A DNA stretch of 64,000 bases from Tunturiibacter empetritectus (lineage in GTDB: Bacteria; Acidobacteriota; Terriglobia; Terriglobales; Acidobacteriaceae). A program made the position numbers and the translations under genes. Numbering within the stretch: position 1 is the first letter of the stretch; the number at the start of each line of letters is the position of its first letter. The DNA lies in the NCBI RefSeq assembly GCF_013410875.1, contig NZ_JACCCU010000002.1, positions 744,001 to 808,000 of the forward strand, in the 5' to 3' direction. Positions 17,312-25,443 of the stretch are shown one piece after another. The notes below the pieces were generated by a model. The model was not told where the DNA came from. It saw nothing but the letters and a program-made list of their open reading frames with translations, and made no database searches.

Positions 17312-18469
17312 TTACTCCTCTATGACCGCCTTGACCAGATTTCTGGGCCGATCAACATCGATGCCGCGGCTGATCGCCAGTGAGTAGGCAAGCAGCTGAA
17401 ATGGAACGACCTCTAGAATGGTTGAGAGTAAATCGTTGCTCGCGGGAATAAAGAGGCAGGAGTCGCTGCACTGAGGGACCTCCTGATCACCCTCGGTCGC
17501 CAAAGCGATAATTCTTGCACCTTGTGTCCGCATGTCCTTCATCAGCTGAAGGACCTTGGAGTAGCGCAACAAGGAGTCGGGATCGCCAGAGTCAGCAGTA
17601 GCAATCATGATTAGCGGAGAGTCCTTGCTCACAAGAGCGTTGGGGCCATGCTTCAACTCGCCCGAAGGATATCCTTCTGCATTTAAATAGGCGGACTCCT
17701 TAAGCTTGAGCGCGCCTTCCCGGGCGATCGCATAGTGAGCACCGCGACCGAGGTAAAGCAGCGTCCGAGAACTTGCCAGCTGAGGCGTCAACGCCTCAAT
17801 CTGTCTCTGCCATTCCGGCAATGCGGCTTGAAGGAGGCTCGGGATCTCCTGAAGCTGGCGGCCGTGCGCTTCGGCAGCCTGGAGCGTCATGCGCCCGCGA
17901 ACGCGAGCCAAGTGAAGGGCGAGAGAATAGAGTACTGCGAGCTGCGTGGTAAAGCTTTTCGTTGCCGGAATGGCATTCTCGACGCCGGCGAAAGTTGGCA
18001 TTGAAGCGCTCGCTTCGGTTGCCATACTGGAACGAGCATTGTTGGAGATTGCGACGGTGGCAAGTCCCCGGGCCTGGGCTTCTCGGAGAGCGGTTAGTGT
18101 ATCGGCCGTTTCCCCGGACTGGGAGATCACGACAACACCGGGGTTATGTAGCGTATGCGTTGAGCGATAGCTATATTCACTTGCGTATTCGACATCGACA
18201 GAGATTCCAGCCAGATCTTCAAGCATGATTTCACCGGCGAGACCTGCGTGTCGGCTAGAACCACTGGCGGCAATAACAAGCCGTTCTCGCCCTCCGAGTG
18301 CATCAAGAACCGGTTGAAACATCTCTGCTGTCGAGATGCCGCCTGGAACATATCGCTCGATCGTCGCGGCAAGGGCCTGGGGCTGCTCATAGATCTCGCG
18401 CAGCATGGCGTGAGGAAATGTCACAAGCTCCTGAGGAATGGGCGTCGGTTCTGTCATTTGCTTTGGCAT
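17312..18469 (-). CDS. nagB-II: SIS-domain glucosamine-6-phosphate deaminase, NagB-II type
   Basis: The 385-residue protein consists of two SIS domains like the isomerase half of GlmS, but has no glutaminase domain. Visible motifs are VIAASGSSRHAGLAGE, VVISQSGETADTL, ATKSFTTQLAVL, LGRGAHYAIAREGALKLKE, EGYPSGELKHGPNAL, and the C-terminal DVDRPRNLVKAVIEE that closes the GlmS sugar site. Such GlmS-like proteins act as glucosamine-6-phosphate deaminases (NagB-II) making fructose 6-phosphate and ammonia. Here nagA is divergently encoded and an amino-sugar permease is nearby, which supports that role. A related AgaS-type deaminase is the main alternative. An operator-like site lies in the shared upstream region. 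Confidence 0.85.
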   Translation of the reverse strand: MPKQMTEPTPIPQELVTFPHAMLREIYEQPQALAATIERYVPGGISTAEMFQPVLDALGGRERLVIAASGSSRHAGLAGEIMLEDLAGISVDVEYASEYSYRSTHTLHNPGVVVISQSGETADTLTALREAQARGLATVAISNNARSSMATEASASMPTFAGVENAIPATKSFTTQLAVLYSLALHLARVRGRMTLQAAEAHGRQLQEIPSLLQAALPEWQRQIEALTPQLASSRTLLYLGRGAHYAIAREGALKLKESAYLNAEGYPSGELKHGPNALVSKDSPLIMIATADSGDPDSLLRYSKVLQLMKDMRTQGARIIALATEGDQEVPQCSDSCLFIPASNDLLSTILEVVPFQLLAYSLAISRGIDVDRPRNLVKAVIEE

Positions 18470-18779
18470 CCCAATGGTTTAGCTGCGGTTACGAATGGCT
18501 GGAGTAACTGACCGTTGAAGACAATATGTGCATTTCTCGAGAGCGGCAGCTTGAATTACGCTGGACGCCGAATTTGACGGTGGATTACTTCGCCTGGAGA
18601 ACAAATCTTATATCCTTTAACTTGTATGTACGACTATACTGGACTTGCGATATAGATGATAGTGCTTGTTTACAAAAAGTAGTACCGCTGGCTTATCGCC
18701 TTCACGGGGTTCCGCGCGAAGGTTTAGAACATGGTTAACTAGAGTTTGCGTTCAGCGTGGAGTCGACGAAAGGGCAGCA
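18470..18779. other. Divergent nagB-II/nagA intergenic region
   Basis: This 310-base gap between divergent genes must hold both promoters. It contains the operator-like site at 18622-18641, which overlaps a TATACT -10-like box at 18635-18640. An in-frame extension of nagA starting at a TTG (18666) runs through its right part but is not protein-like. Nothing else is recognisable. Confidence 0.6.
18622..18641. promoter_or_regulatory. Putative GntR (NagR/DasR-like) operator, nagB-II/nagA
   Basis: TTGTATGTACGACTATACTG shares GACTATACTG plus most upstream positions with the site at 22243-22263 ahead of the permease gene. Both have a partly palindromic form with GT(A/C) and GAC half sites. The location between divergent amino-sugar genes and the presence of a HutC-type GntR gene in the cluster support an operator. 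Confidence 0.5.
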
Positions 18780-19946
18780 ATGGTTAGTACGATAGCGGCA
18801 CGGAGACTCATAAGTTCAGGCCTGGTGATCGAGTATCCGTTGGTAACAGTGGAAGATGGTCGCATCAGCCAGATAGCCAGTCTGAATGCCGCTGATCATG
18901 AACGGGTGCAGGCAACACATAGCTTTCGTGAGGCCACCCTGGTACCAACGTATGTCGACATACATATTCATGGTTGCGCTGGACAAGACGTTATGGAAGC
19001 CGACTCGAAAGCGCTAAACGCGATTGGATCCTACCTTTCCAGCCGTGGCGTCGGAGCATACTTTCCAACTACAGTGACGTCTCCGACGGACGAGACTCTA
19101 CGCTCTTTGACGGGACTCGCGACTGAGATCAGGCGGTGGGCTGAGTCTGCCGGCCATGGTGCTACTCCGTTAGGGATACATCTGGAAGGGCCGTTTCTCT
19201 CGCATTTGAAGCGAGGTGTACATACGGATGCCTTGTTGGAAGCGCCATCTATCTCACTCTTCGATCGTTTCTGGCAGGCAGCAGAGGGCCAAATTCGCCT
19301 TATGACGATTGCTCCCGAGTTGCCCGGAGCGATTGAATTGATCGCGCACGCAACTGCACTGGGGGTTCGTTGCAGCATGGGACATAGTGACGCCAAGGTC
19401 TGCGAGGCAGAGGCGGGCTTTATAGCTGGAGCGCGTTCCGCGACCCATACATTCAATGCAATGCGGGCTATCGACCATCGAGAGCCCGGACTAGCGGCCT
19501 ATGTGCTGGACAAGCATTCTCTGTTTGCCGAGATTATCTGTGACGGCATTCATGTAGACCCCTTAATGGTTCGGCTGTTCTTCAAAGCCAAAGAGAGAGA
19601 CCGCATCATTCTGGTGACTGATGGCATGAGTGCTACTGGAATGCCAGACGGAACTTATATGTTGGGCGATATGAATGTGGAGGTGCGTGATGGGCGTTGC
19701 ACCTCCGATGGTGTTCTTGCAGGCAGCGTATTGACTCTCGACCGCGGAGTACAAAACCTCATGAACTTTACCGGAGCAAACCTGGGGACAGCTGTCGCTG
19801 CCGCATCACGAAACCCTTCTCGACTGATGGGCATTGATGACAGCTGGGGTAGCCTGGAAGAGGGCCGCACGGCCAACATCGCCGTACTATCATCGTCAGC
19901 CGAGGTCATACAAACCTTCTTGTCGGGAAGATCGATGATTGCTTGA
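18780..19946 (+). CDS. nagA: N-acetylglucosamine-6-phosphate deacetylase
   Basis: The 388-residue amidohydrolase would convert GlcNAc-6-phosphate to glucosamine-6-phosphate and acetate in the cytoplasm. Metal and substrate residues are visible: HIHG (His62, His64), HLEGPFL (Glu136), MGHSDA (His202), THTFNAM (His223), and the catalytic Asp in LVTDGMSATG (Asp281). The GVLAGS and GTAVAAASRNPS motifs follow. The ATG at 18780 is chosen because the homologous part begins there and GGGCAG precedes it; the longer TTG-started frame adds unsupported residues. Its product is the substrate of the divergently encoded NagB-II. Confidence 0.92.
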   Translation: MVSTIAARRLISSGLVIEYPLVTVEDGRISQIASLNAADHERVQATHSFREATLVPTYVDIHIHGCAGQDVMEADSKALNAIGSYLSSRGVGAYFPTTVTSPTDETLRSLTGLATEIRRWAESAGHGATPLGIHLEGPFLSHLKRGVHTDALLEAPSISLFDRFWQAAEGQIRLMTIAPELPGAIELIAHATALGVRCSMGHSDAKVCEAEAGFIAGARSATHTFNAMRAIDHREPGLAAYVLDKHSLFAEIICDGIHVDPLMVRLFFKAKERDRIILVTDGMSATGMPDGTYMLGDMNVEVRDGRCTSDGVLAGSVLTLDRGVQNLMNFTGANLGTAVAAASRNPSRLMGIDDSWGSLEEGRTANIAVLSSSAEVIQTFLSGRSMIA

Positions 19947-20012
19947 GGAGAATCACTAACTCTTGCGACAGACGAACCGAATCTGTGACTTCTACCACTC
20001 GTTTTGACGAAA

Positions 20013-20026
20013 TGTGTATAGACAAC
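20013..20026. promoter_or_regulatory. Possible half operator upstream of the GntR gene
   Basis: TGTGTATAGACAAC contains TATAGAC/GTCTATA, matching half of the operator-like sites at 18622 and 22243. It lies about 135 bases before the regulator's GTG and could mediate autoregulation. The match is short. Confidence 0.3.
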
Positions 20027-20160
20027 CGAAGCGGGATAGGACTACAAAGACTAGGACGCGAATTAGTTCAACATCGTATATCGCAAGATGCTGGCTGAAA
20101 CTGCCATCTTCCATCAGTGTGAGTATGTAGACACGATGTCGGAACGTCTCAGGAGATCGA

Positions 20161-20937
20161 GTGCCGAAGCCTCAAAATCAATCTGTTTCAACAATTCGTC
20201 CTTTGGATAAGAGCGGTTTCATACCGTTGTATTACCAGATTCAGCGAGCATTAATGGAAAAAATTCACTCGGGAGAACTTTCGACCGGGGACCCCTTGGC
20301 CTCCGAGGAGGAGCTGGCGCGAATCTACCAGGTTAGCCGAATGACAGCGCGGCAAGCGCTACACGGGTTGAAGACCAGCGGCTTCGCCGTAAGCCAGAAG
20401 GGGCGCGGCACATTTGTTACCCGGCCTAAACTTGAGAAAAACATCATGCATCTGCGTGGCTTTACCGAAGATATGAAACATCTCGGTATGGTTCCGAGTT
20501 CAAAGTTGATCGAGCAAACCGTCATAAAGGCTACTGCGGAACTGGCGGAGCAGTTGAAGGTCGAAACGGGCGAGATCGTAATGCGGCTGCGGCGATTACG
20601 TCTGGCCGACGGAATTCCGATGGCGCTTGAAGTGTCGCATATCCCATTAAAACAATTTCCAGGCCTTGAAAAGATCAACTTTGCCAAGCAATCTCTTTAC
20701 TTCGTACTTCGCGAAACCTTTGGCGTGCGCGTCGCTTGGGCCGATGAGGTAATCGAGGCGCTCCCCGCGACTCGCGAAGAATCTGACTTACTTACAATTC
20801 CCAAGAAGGCGAGCATCCTTTCCGTCTCGCGGACAATCATGACGACCGAAGAGACGCCAATCGAAGTAGCATGCTCTCGATACCGCGGTGACCGCTATCG
20901 GGCTTCCATCCGTGTCCCAACCACAACTATTGAGTAA
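20161..20937 (+). CDS. GntR/HutC family regulator of amino-sugar use
   Basis: This 258-residue regulator has an N-terminal winged helix (IPLYYQIQRALMEKIHSGEL, EEELARIYQVSRMTARQALH, GRGTFVTRP) and a C-terminal UTRA ligand domain (MRLRRLRLADGIPMALEVSH, FGVRVAWADEVIEALPATRE, TPIEVACSRYRGDRYRASI). The HutC subfamily includes NagR/DasR/YvoA, which sense glucosamine-6-phosphate or GlcNAc-6-phosphate. Position inside the nag cluster supports the same job. The start codon is GTG with AGGAG 7 bases upstream. The 3' end overlaps the convergent permease gene by 11 bases. Confidence 0.9.
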   Translation: MPKPQNQSVSTIRPLDKSGFIPLYYQIQRALMEKIHSGELSTGDPLASEEELARIYQVSRMTARQALHGLKTSGFAVSQKGRGTFVTRPKLEKNIMHLRGFTEDMKHLGMVPSSKLIEQTVIKATAELAEQLKVETGEIVMRLRRLRLADGIPMALEVSHIPLKQFPGLEKINFAKQSLYFVLRETFGVRVAWADEVIEALPATREESDLLTIPKKASILSVSRTIMTTEETPIEVACSRYRGDRYRASIRVPTTTIE

Positions 20938-22207
20938 GAGCGGCGCTCTGAGAATGCAACGCCTCGGCTAAGTCCAGGTTGCGATGCCCTCTGATCGCGA
21001 AGAAGAAAATATACGCGTAGCAGAGTAGAACAATCGCGAAGCTGTGCTGATAGCCGAGCGTATCGGCGAGAAAGCCCTGAATCTCAGGGATAACGGCTCC
21101 ACCGACGACCATAGTAATTAGAATTCCAGAGCCCTGGCTCGTGAATCTTCCCAAACCCTTTACCGCCAGCGGAAAGATGCAAGGCCACATGACCGAGTTA
21201 CACAGGCCGCAAAAGACTACGGCCCACATTGCAATGTGTCCATGTGCTGCGACCGTGAGAGTGATGAGGACAGCAGCAATCAGCGAGACGACGGTAAGTG
21301 CCCTTTGAGCTCGAATCCAGCGCATCGCGAAATAGCCGACAAAGCGGCCTATCAGGGATAGTCCCCAATAGTAGGAGACGTATCGCGCGGCGACCTCGTG
21401 GCTCAAGCTTCCCATCGATGGCTGGCCAAGATAGGTGATCATGATGCTTCCAATGGCAACCTCGGCTCCTACGTAGAAGAAGATAGCAAGCGCACCCAGC
21501 CTTAGATGGCTGAAGCTCCACGCGCTGCCATCAGTCCCGGATTTGGAGCCGCCCTTTTCAATGACGTCGGGTAACTGCACGAAGGCTGTGATGACTGCCA
21601 TAGCAAAGGCGCAGATTGCGAGAATGAGATAGGGCTTACGCACAGAGTGGGCGAGCTGCACTGTAGAGGCACCGGCGGCTATGAAGATAAATGCGGCGCC
21701 AACTCGAGGAGCGGAAGTTGTAGCAATCGAGTTGAAGAAGCCCGCCAGATTTAGTCGGGAAGCCGCAGTCTCCGGAGGTCCCAATGCGCCCACGTAGGGA
21801 TTAATGGCTACCTGGAGGAGCGCAAGTCCGCTGCCGACGACAAACAGAGCGAAGAGGAAGAGTGGATAAAAGATGATGATGGACGCGGGCAGGAAGAGAA
21901 GCAGGCCACAACCCATAACTGACAGCGCGACCACAATGCCCCGCTTGTAGCCGATCCGTCCAACGATCCATCCTGACGGAAGCGACATAACGAAATATGC
22001 TCCGAAGAAGCAGAACTGAACCAGCAGCGCAGTGACGTTGGTGAGATGAAAGAGATCTTTGAAGTGTGGAACCAGGATGTCGTTCAGCGCGGTGATGAAG
22101 CCGATGCCAAAGTACAAAGAGACCATCAGCATGAGTGGAACGGTGTAATTCTTGCTGCTGGTCTCGACCGTGGTGATCGAGCGTTCTCCCGCGACTCCAA
22201 GCGCCAT
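20927..22207 (-). CDS. nagP: MFS sugar permease, FucP/NagP type
   Basis: The inner-membrane protein of about 426 residues has 12 hydrophobic segments. The FucP/GluP signature is seen in ALNDILVPHFKDLF, VQFCFFGAYFVMSLPSGWIV, RIGYKRGIVVAL and GSGLALLQVAINPYVGALGP. Members import fucose, glucose/galactose or GlcNAc with protons; NagP is the GlcNAc carrier in Shewanella-type clusters, and the neighbouring genes make amino sugar the likely substrate here. Three in-frame starts lie close together (GTG 22228, ATG 22213, ATG 22207). The last is chosen because AGGGGA stands 5 bases before it. An operator-like site lies 36 bases upstream. Confidence 0.85.
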   Translation of the reverse strand: MALGVAGERSITTVETSSKNYTVPLMLMVSLYFGIGFITALNDILVPHFKDLFHLTNVTALLVQFCFFGAYFVMSLPSGWIVGRIGYKRGIVVALSVMGCGLLLFLPASIIIFYPLFLFALFVVGSGLALLQVAINPYVGALGPPETAASRLNLAGFFNSIATTSAPRVGAAFIFIAAGASTVQLAHSVRKPYLILAICAFAMAVITAFVQLPDVIEKGGSKSGTDGSAWSFSHLRLGALAIFFYVGAEVAIGSIMITYLGQPSMGSLSHEVAARYVSYYWGLSLIGRFVGYFAMRWIRAQRALTVVSLIAAVLITLTVAAHGHIAMWAVVFCGLCNSVMWPCIFPLAVKGLGRFTSQGSGILITMVVGGAVIPEIQGFLADTLGYQHSFAIVLLCYAYIFFFAIRGHRNLDLAEALHSQSAALTQ

Positions 22208-22242
22208 TTCCATCCCCTGTTTGTGCACGAACTGTCTTTTTA

Positions 22243-22263
22243 TATGTCTAGATGACTATACTG
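22243..22263. promoter_or_regulatory. Putative GntR operator upstream of nagP
   Basis: TATGTCTAGATGACTATACTG is an imperfect dyad (TATxGTC, five bases, GACTATA) and matches the site between nagB-II and nagA in its last ten bases and several others. It resembles the TGGTCTAGACCA core bound by DasR-type regulators in its GTCTAGA part. Confidence 0.5.
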
Positions 22264-22273
22264 TTTCGACGGA

Positions 22274-23050
22274 TTACTTGCTTGAAGATTGAATCCCCGT
22301 TTGCCTGGTCACTTGCACAAACCGATTCGTAATGGTCTCGGGGCGGGTGATGGCGGAGCCGATAACAACGGCGGTGGCCCCCAGGTCCAGTGCGTGGCGG
22401 GCCTCTTGGGGGTGGGTGATGTGGCCTTCGAGGAGTATGGGGATAGTCAAGCGGGCCACCAGGGATTGGAGCAAGAGCCAGGAGGGAGAGCGGATGCCGG
22501 CGGTCTCAGCGGTGTAGCCGTACAGAGTAGTCGCGACGGCGTCGGCTCCGGCGCGCTCGGCGGCAAGGGCATCTTCCAAGGAGGCGATGTCGGCGAGAAC
22601 AGGACGGCGCAGCTCGGTGTGGATGCGGGTGATGAGTTCTGGCCACGGTTCGGGGGCGGTGAGGCGGCGGCCGGTGCAGTCGAGCGCGACGATGTCGGCT
22701 CCGGCGTCAACGATGACCCTGGCGGAGTGGAAGTCGGGGGTTATGTAGACGTCTCCGTTGGCGTCGTATGTCTTGATGATGCCTATGATGGGGAGCTGCG
22801 TGAGGGTGCGGAAGGCGGCAATACGAGTTGTGCCTTCGGCGCGGAGACCGCCAGCTCCGCCGCGCAGGACCGAGGTTGCGATTCGGGTGAGTGTTTCGAG
22901 ATCGTCCAGCGGATCGCCTTCTGCAGCCTGACAGGAGACGATGATGCGGCCGCGGAGGAGATGGAAGGGCGAGTTGAATGAGGGGTTCGAGCCTTGAGAC
23001 ACTTGATGCTTCCTTGAATGCGGCTGTCTGGCTATTGATGGGGAAGACAC
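22274..23050 (-). CDS. nanE: N-acetylmannosamine-6-phosphate 2-epimerase
   Basis: The 258-residue TIM-barrel enzyme interconverts ManNAc-6-phosphate and GlcNAc-6-phosphate. Family blocks are clear: RGRIIVSCQAAEGDPL, LRGGAGGLRAEGT, IIGIIKTYDANGDVYITPDF, VDAGADIVALDCTGRR, VLADIASLEDALAAERAGAD, ATTLYGYTAET and VVIGSAITRP. The product feeds NagA. About 33 residues before the usual family start are encoded from a GTG at 23050, so the true start may be further in. It lies 66 bases behind the permease start on the same strand and diverges from the lactonase gene. No sialic acid lyase (nanA) is in the window. Confidence 0.88.
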   Translation of the reverse strand: MSSPSIARQPHSRKHQVSQGSNPSFNSPFHLLRGRIIVSCQAAEGDPLDDLETLTRIATSVLRGGAGGLRAEGTTRIAAFRTLTQLPIIGIIKTYDANGDVYITPDFHSARVIVDAGADIVALDCTGRRLTAPEPWPELITRIHTELRRPVLADIASLEDALAAERAGADAVATTLYGYTAETAGIRSPSWLLLQSLVARLTIPILLEGHITHPQEARHALDLGATAVVIGSAITRPETITNRFVQVTRQTGIQSSSK

Positions 23051-23116
23051 GACGCCGTAGGAAACAGACTATCTGCAAATCGCGTTATTGTGGATGAGGG
23101 AAAAAAGGAGCGAGAT

Positions 23117-24268
23117 TTGAGACAGATTGATCGGCGTGGATTTATCTTCGGTTCGGCGGCTTTGACGGTGGCGGGGAGGGCTGGGTTTGCGGCCGGAAAG
23201 GATGGGGGGCGGCTGCTGGTCGGGACTCAGACCTCCGGCTCGAGCAAGGGGATCTATTCGTACTCCTTTGCGTCGTCGACGGGAGATTTGACGGCGCTCA
23301 GCCTTGCGGCTGAGGCGGAGAATCCTACGTTTCTGGCGCTGGCTCCTGACGGGAAGACCGTCGTCGTGGCGAATGAACTGGATAAGTTCGAGGGCAAGGA
23401 CGGCGGGGCGGTATCGACTTTTACGCTGGATCGAACTAAGACGCGGTTGTCCAAGGTCAGTCAGGTTGCCTCCGGGGGAGGGGGGACCTGTCACGTCGCG
23501 TTCGACCGGACTGGCAAGGCTGCGTTTGCTGCGAACTATGGCGGGGGCAGCGCGGCTTCGTTTGCGGTGGGAGCGGGCGGTGCATTGAGTCCCGCAGTTT
23601 CGTTCTTTCAGTACAGTGGACATGGACCGAATGCGGAGAGGCAGACGGCTCCTCATGCCCATCGCGTGACGGTGTCTCCTGATAACCGGTTTTTGCTGGT
23701 CAACGATCTGGGACTGGACACGATCCACATCTATCGGCTGGATGCGGCTACGGCGAAGCTGGTGCCGAATGAGCCGGCGGCCTGGAAGTCTGCTCCGGGG
23801 GCTGGGCCTCGGGCGCTGCGGTTTCATCCGAACGGCAGGGTTGCGTACTGCGTCACCGAGATGACGTCTTCGGTGGTGGTGCTGCGATGGGACTCTGCGC
23901 GCGGGGCGCTTGAGACGGTGCAGGAGGTGGTGATGAGGCCTGCCGACTTTTCGGGTGTGAGCTCAGGGAACGATATCGTCATCGATCGGGAGGCAAAGTT
24001 TGCCTATGCGACCGACCGGTTTGACGACATTGTGGTCATCTTTGCAATCTCGCCGACCGATGGGAGGCTCAGCGTGGTGGACCGGATACCGTGCGGAGGC
24101 AAAGTTCCACGTCATCTGGCGCTTGATCCGAGTGGCCGGTGGCTGCTGATTGCCAATCAGGAGTCGGACAATATCTCGGTGCTGGCGCGTGATGAAAAGA
24201 CGGGAAAGCTGACGGATGCGGGGAAGAGTTTTCCTTTGTCGCGGCCGCAGTGCCTGGTGTTTGTCTAG
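23117..24268 (+). CDS. Tat-exported lactonase of the 6-phosphogluconolactonase family
   Basis: The 383-residue protein is a seven-bladed beta-propeller lactonase (YbhE/Pgl type). Repeats such as LAPDGKTVVVANEL, HRVTVSPDNRFLLVNDLG, LRFHPNGRVAYCV and LALDPSGRWLLIANQESDNI mark the blades. The start is taken as TTG at 23117 because AAGGAG stands 6 bases upstream; the alternative is a GTG at 23090. The N-terminus MRQIDRRGFIFGSAALTVAG is a twin-arginine signal. An exported version cannot act on cytoplasmic 6-phosphogluconolactone, so an extracellular sugar lactone is the likelier substrate. It diverges from nanE. Confidence 0.82.
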   Translation: MRQIDRRGFIFGSAALTVAGRAGFAAGKDGGRLLVGTQTSGSSKGIYSYSFASSTGDLTALSLAAEAENPTFLALAPDGKTVVVANELDKFEGKDGGAVSTFTLDRTKTRLSKVSQVASGGGGTCHVAFDRTGKAAFAANYGGGSAASFAVGAGGALSPAVSFFQYSGHGPNAERQTAPHAHRVTVSPDNRFLLVNDLGLDTIHIYRLDAATAKLVPNEPAAWKSAPGAGPRALRFHPNGRVAYCVTEMTSSVVVLRWDSARGALETVQEVVMRPADFSGVSSGNDIVIDREAKFAYATDRFDDIVVIFAISPTDGRLSVVDRIPCGGKVPRHLALDPSGRWLLIANQESDNISVLARDEKTGKLTDAGKSFPLSRPQCLVFV

Positions 24269-24291
24269 TTCCTCCCTTTGAATCTCCTTTC

Positions 24292-24400
24292 CCCCTGGTA
24301 CCCCCTCCCCCCCCGAGGGGTATCTTGGCGGTAAAGTTATTCTATTCAGTAATTTGCAGAGGGGTGATGTCTGCAAAATGTAGAAACCAGAAGGCTTGTG
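24292..24400 (+). repeat. Dispersed intergenic repeat, family R2, copy 2
   Basis: A run of C with TACCCC words is followed by GAGGGGTATCTTGGCGGTAA, then TTTGCAGAGGGGTGATG and TGCAAAATGTAG. The same ordered blocks occur on the minus strand at 7429-7558. Both copies lie between genes. Confidence 0.65.
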
Positions 24401-24437
24401 CCTAAAATACTTGTTATCAATTAGTTAGCACGGCAAC

Positions 24438-24468
24438 AAAAAGCCCCGGCTTAGAGCCGGGGCTTTTT
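24438..24468. terminator. Strong bidirectional intrinsic terminator
   Basis: AAAAAGCCCCGGC (24438-24450) pairs perfectly with GCCGGGGCTTTTT (24456-24468) around the loop TTAGA. The stem is GC-rich and is flanked by A5 and T5, so it can stop transcription from both sides. It lies 170 bases after the lactonase gene. Confidence 0.9.
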
Positions 24469-24635
24469 ATCTATGTATCAATTATAGCGTCTGGCATGTA
24501 ACTTATACGCCACGCGTAATGTACTGAATTGAATTGGGTTATGCGATTTGGAGGCTTGACAGAGTTTTGGTCTTCGCGACTAGCCGAGCTCCTTTGAAAG
24601 ATCGTTTTGATCGGGCTTTCTTTAAGCTTTAAGTA

Positions 24636-24702
24636 CGCCCTGCGCGGGCGGCGGTCACTTCGTGACTTGTATACCCTCTGGTTGGCGCTCCCGTTGTTCG
24701 CG
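24636..24702 (+). repeat. Dispersed repeat, family R1, copy 1
   Basis: The core GCGGTCACTTCGTGACTTGT is followed by ATACCC, GGTTGGCGCTCCCGTTG and TTCGCG. The TCACTTCGTGA part is a short palindrome. Other copies are at 26612, 33166, 44402 and 54741, all between genes. Confidence 0.85.
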
Positions 24703-24758
24703 AAGAAAGATGACTTGCGACTTTGAGAGCGTAATTTTTGTTATTGCGACTTAGCTGT

Positions 24759-24770
24759 CTAACCGGTTAG
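24759..24770. promoter_or_regulatory. Palindromic operator in the CGNR regulator promoter
   Basis: CTAACCGGTTAG is a perfect 12-base palindrome. It lies directly upstream of a TATAAA -10-like box (24775-24780) and 56 bases before the ATG of the CGNR protein. The position between -35 and -10 is typical of a repressor site, so autoregulation by the CGNR protein is the simplest reading. Confidence 0.55.
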
Positions 24771-24825
24771 GTGGTATAAAGATCTCGCATCCAGGAAGAC
24801 GGGCAATAGAGAGCGGGATACGCCG

Positions 24826-25443
24826 ATGAAGGATCGACAGAGCGATGTTGCTGTCAGGGCTGCACTTGCGAAGCTTGTCGCTTCCCTCATTGGTGGCCAC
24901 CTGGCGCTCGACTTTTGCAATACGGCGGCCGAGCATCTGGCCGAACAGCCTGACGAGCTGCTTCCGGACTGGGAGTCGTTTGTCCGATGGACGGTTCAGG
25001 TTGGGTTGATCGAGCCTGAGTTGTACTGCGAACTGGTGGAATCTTCGTCGCCTATCGATGAGGTTTGGGAGCTTCGAGAGGAGATCTACCATGTTGGGCT
25101 AACGCTTGCCCTGGGAGATCCGGTTGCGGAAGACGACTTGGTGGCGATTCGCGAAGAGGCGAACGCGCCGAAACCGATAGTTGTGAGTCTCGGAGGAGGG
25201 CTCCATTGGCGGCCTGATCCGCAGTTCGCATCGATGCAGCTGAGGGCGATCCTGGCGGGGGAGGCGCTGTTTTTGTTCTGTTCCCGGAGGTCGGCTCGGA
25301 TCGGTATCTGTGGAGGCGGCCTTTGCGGATGGCTCTTTCTCGACGAGAGCCGAGGGAGACGCAGACGCTGGTGCGACATGAAGGACTGCGGCAACCGAGA
25401 GAAGGCTCGCCGGTACTACCGGCAACAGCAGAAGAGCAAATAG
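24826..25443 (+). CDS. CGNR zinc-finger / ABATE domain regulator
   Basis: The 205-residue protein has an N-terminal ABATE-like helical domain (HLALDFCNTAAEHLAEQPDE, VRWTVQVGL) and a C-terminal CGNR zinc finger with Cys pairs in CGGGLCGWLFLDESRGRRRR and WCDMKDCGNREKARRYYRQ. Proteins of this family are taken to be DNA-binding stress-linked regulators, mostly from actinobacteria and acidobacteria. All four Cys ligands are present. The gene stands alone behind a strong terminator with its own palindromic operator-like site. Confidence 0.88.
   Translation: MKDRQSDVAVRAALAKLVASLIGGHLALDFCNTAAEHLAEQPDELLPDWESFVRWTVQVGLIEPELYCELVESSSPIDEVWELREEIYHVGLTLALGDPVAEDDLVAIREEANAPKPIVVSLGGGLHWRPDPQFASMQLRAILAGEALFLFCSRRSARIGICGGGLCGWLFLDESRGRRRRWCDMKDCGNREKARRYYRQQQKSK

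Larger units (their letters stand above)
24269..24825. other. Gene-free region with R2 and R1 repeats, terminator and regulatory palindrome
   Basis: This 557-base gap holds, in order, an R2 repeat, a long intrinsic terminator, an R1 repeat and the promoter/operator region of the CGNR regulator, each listed separately. The 40 bases between the R2 repeat and the terminator are A/T-rich and could be the 3' end of a small RNA, but no promoter for one is evident. Confidence 0.7.
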
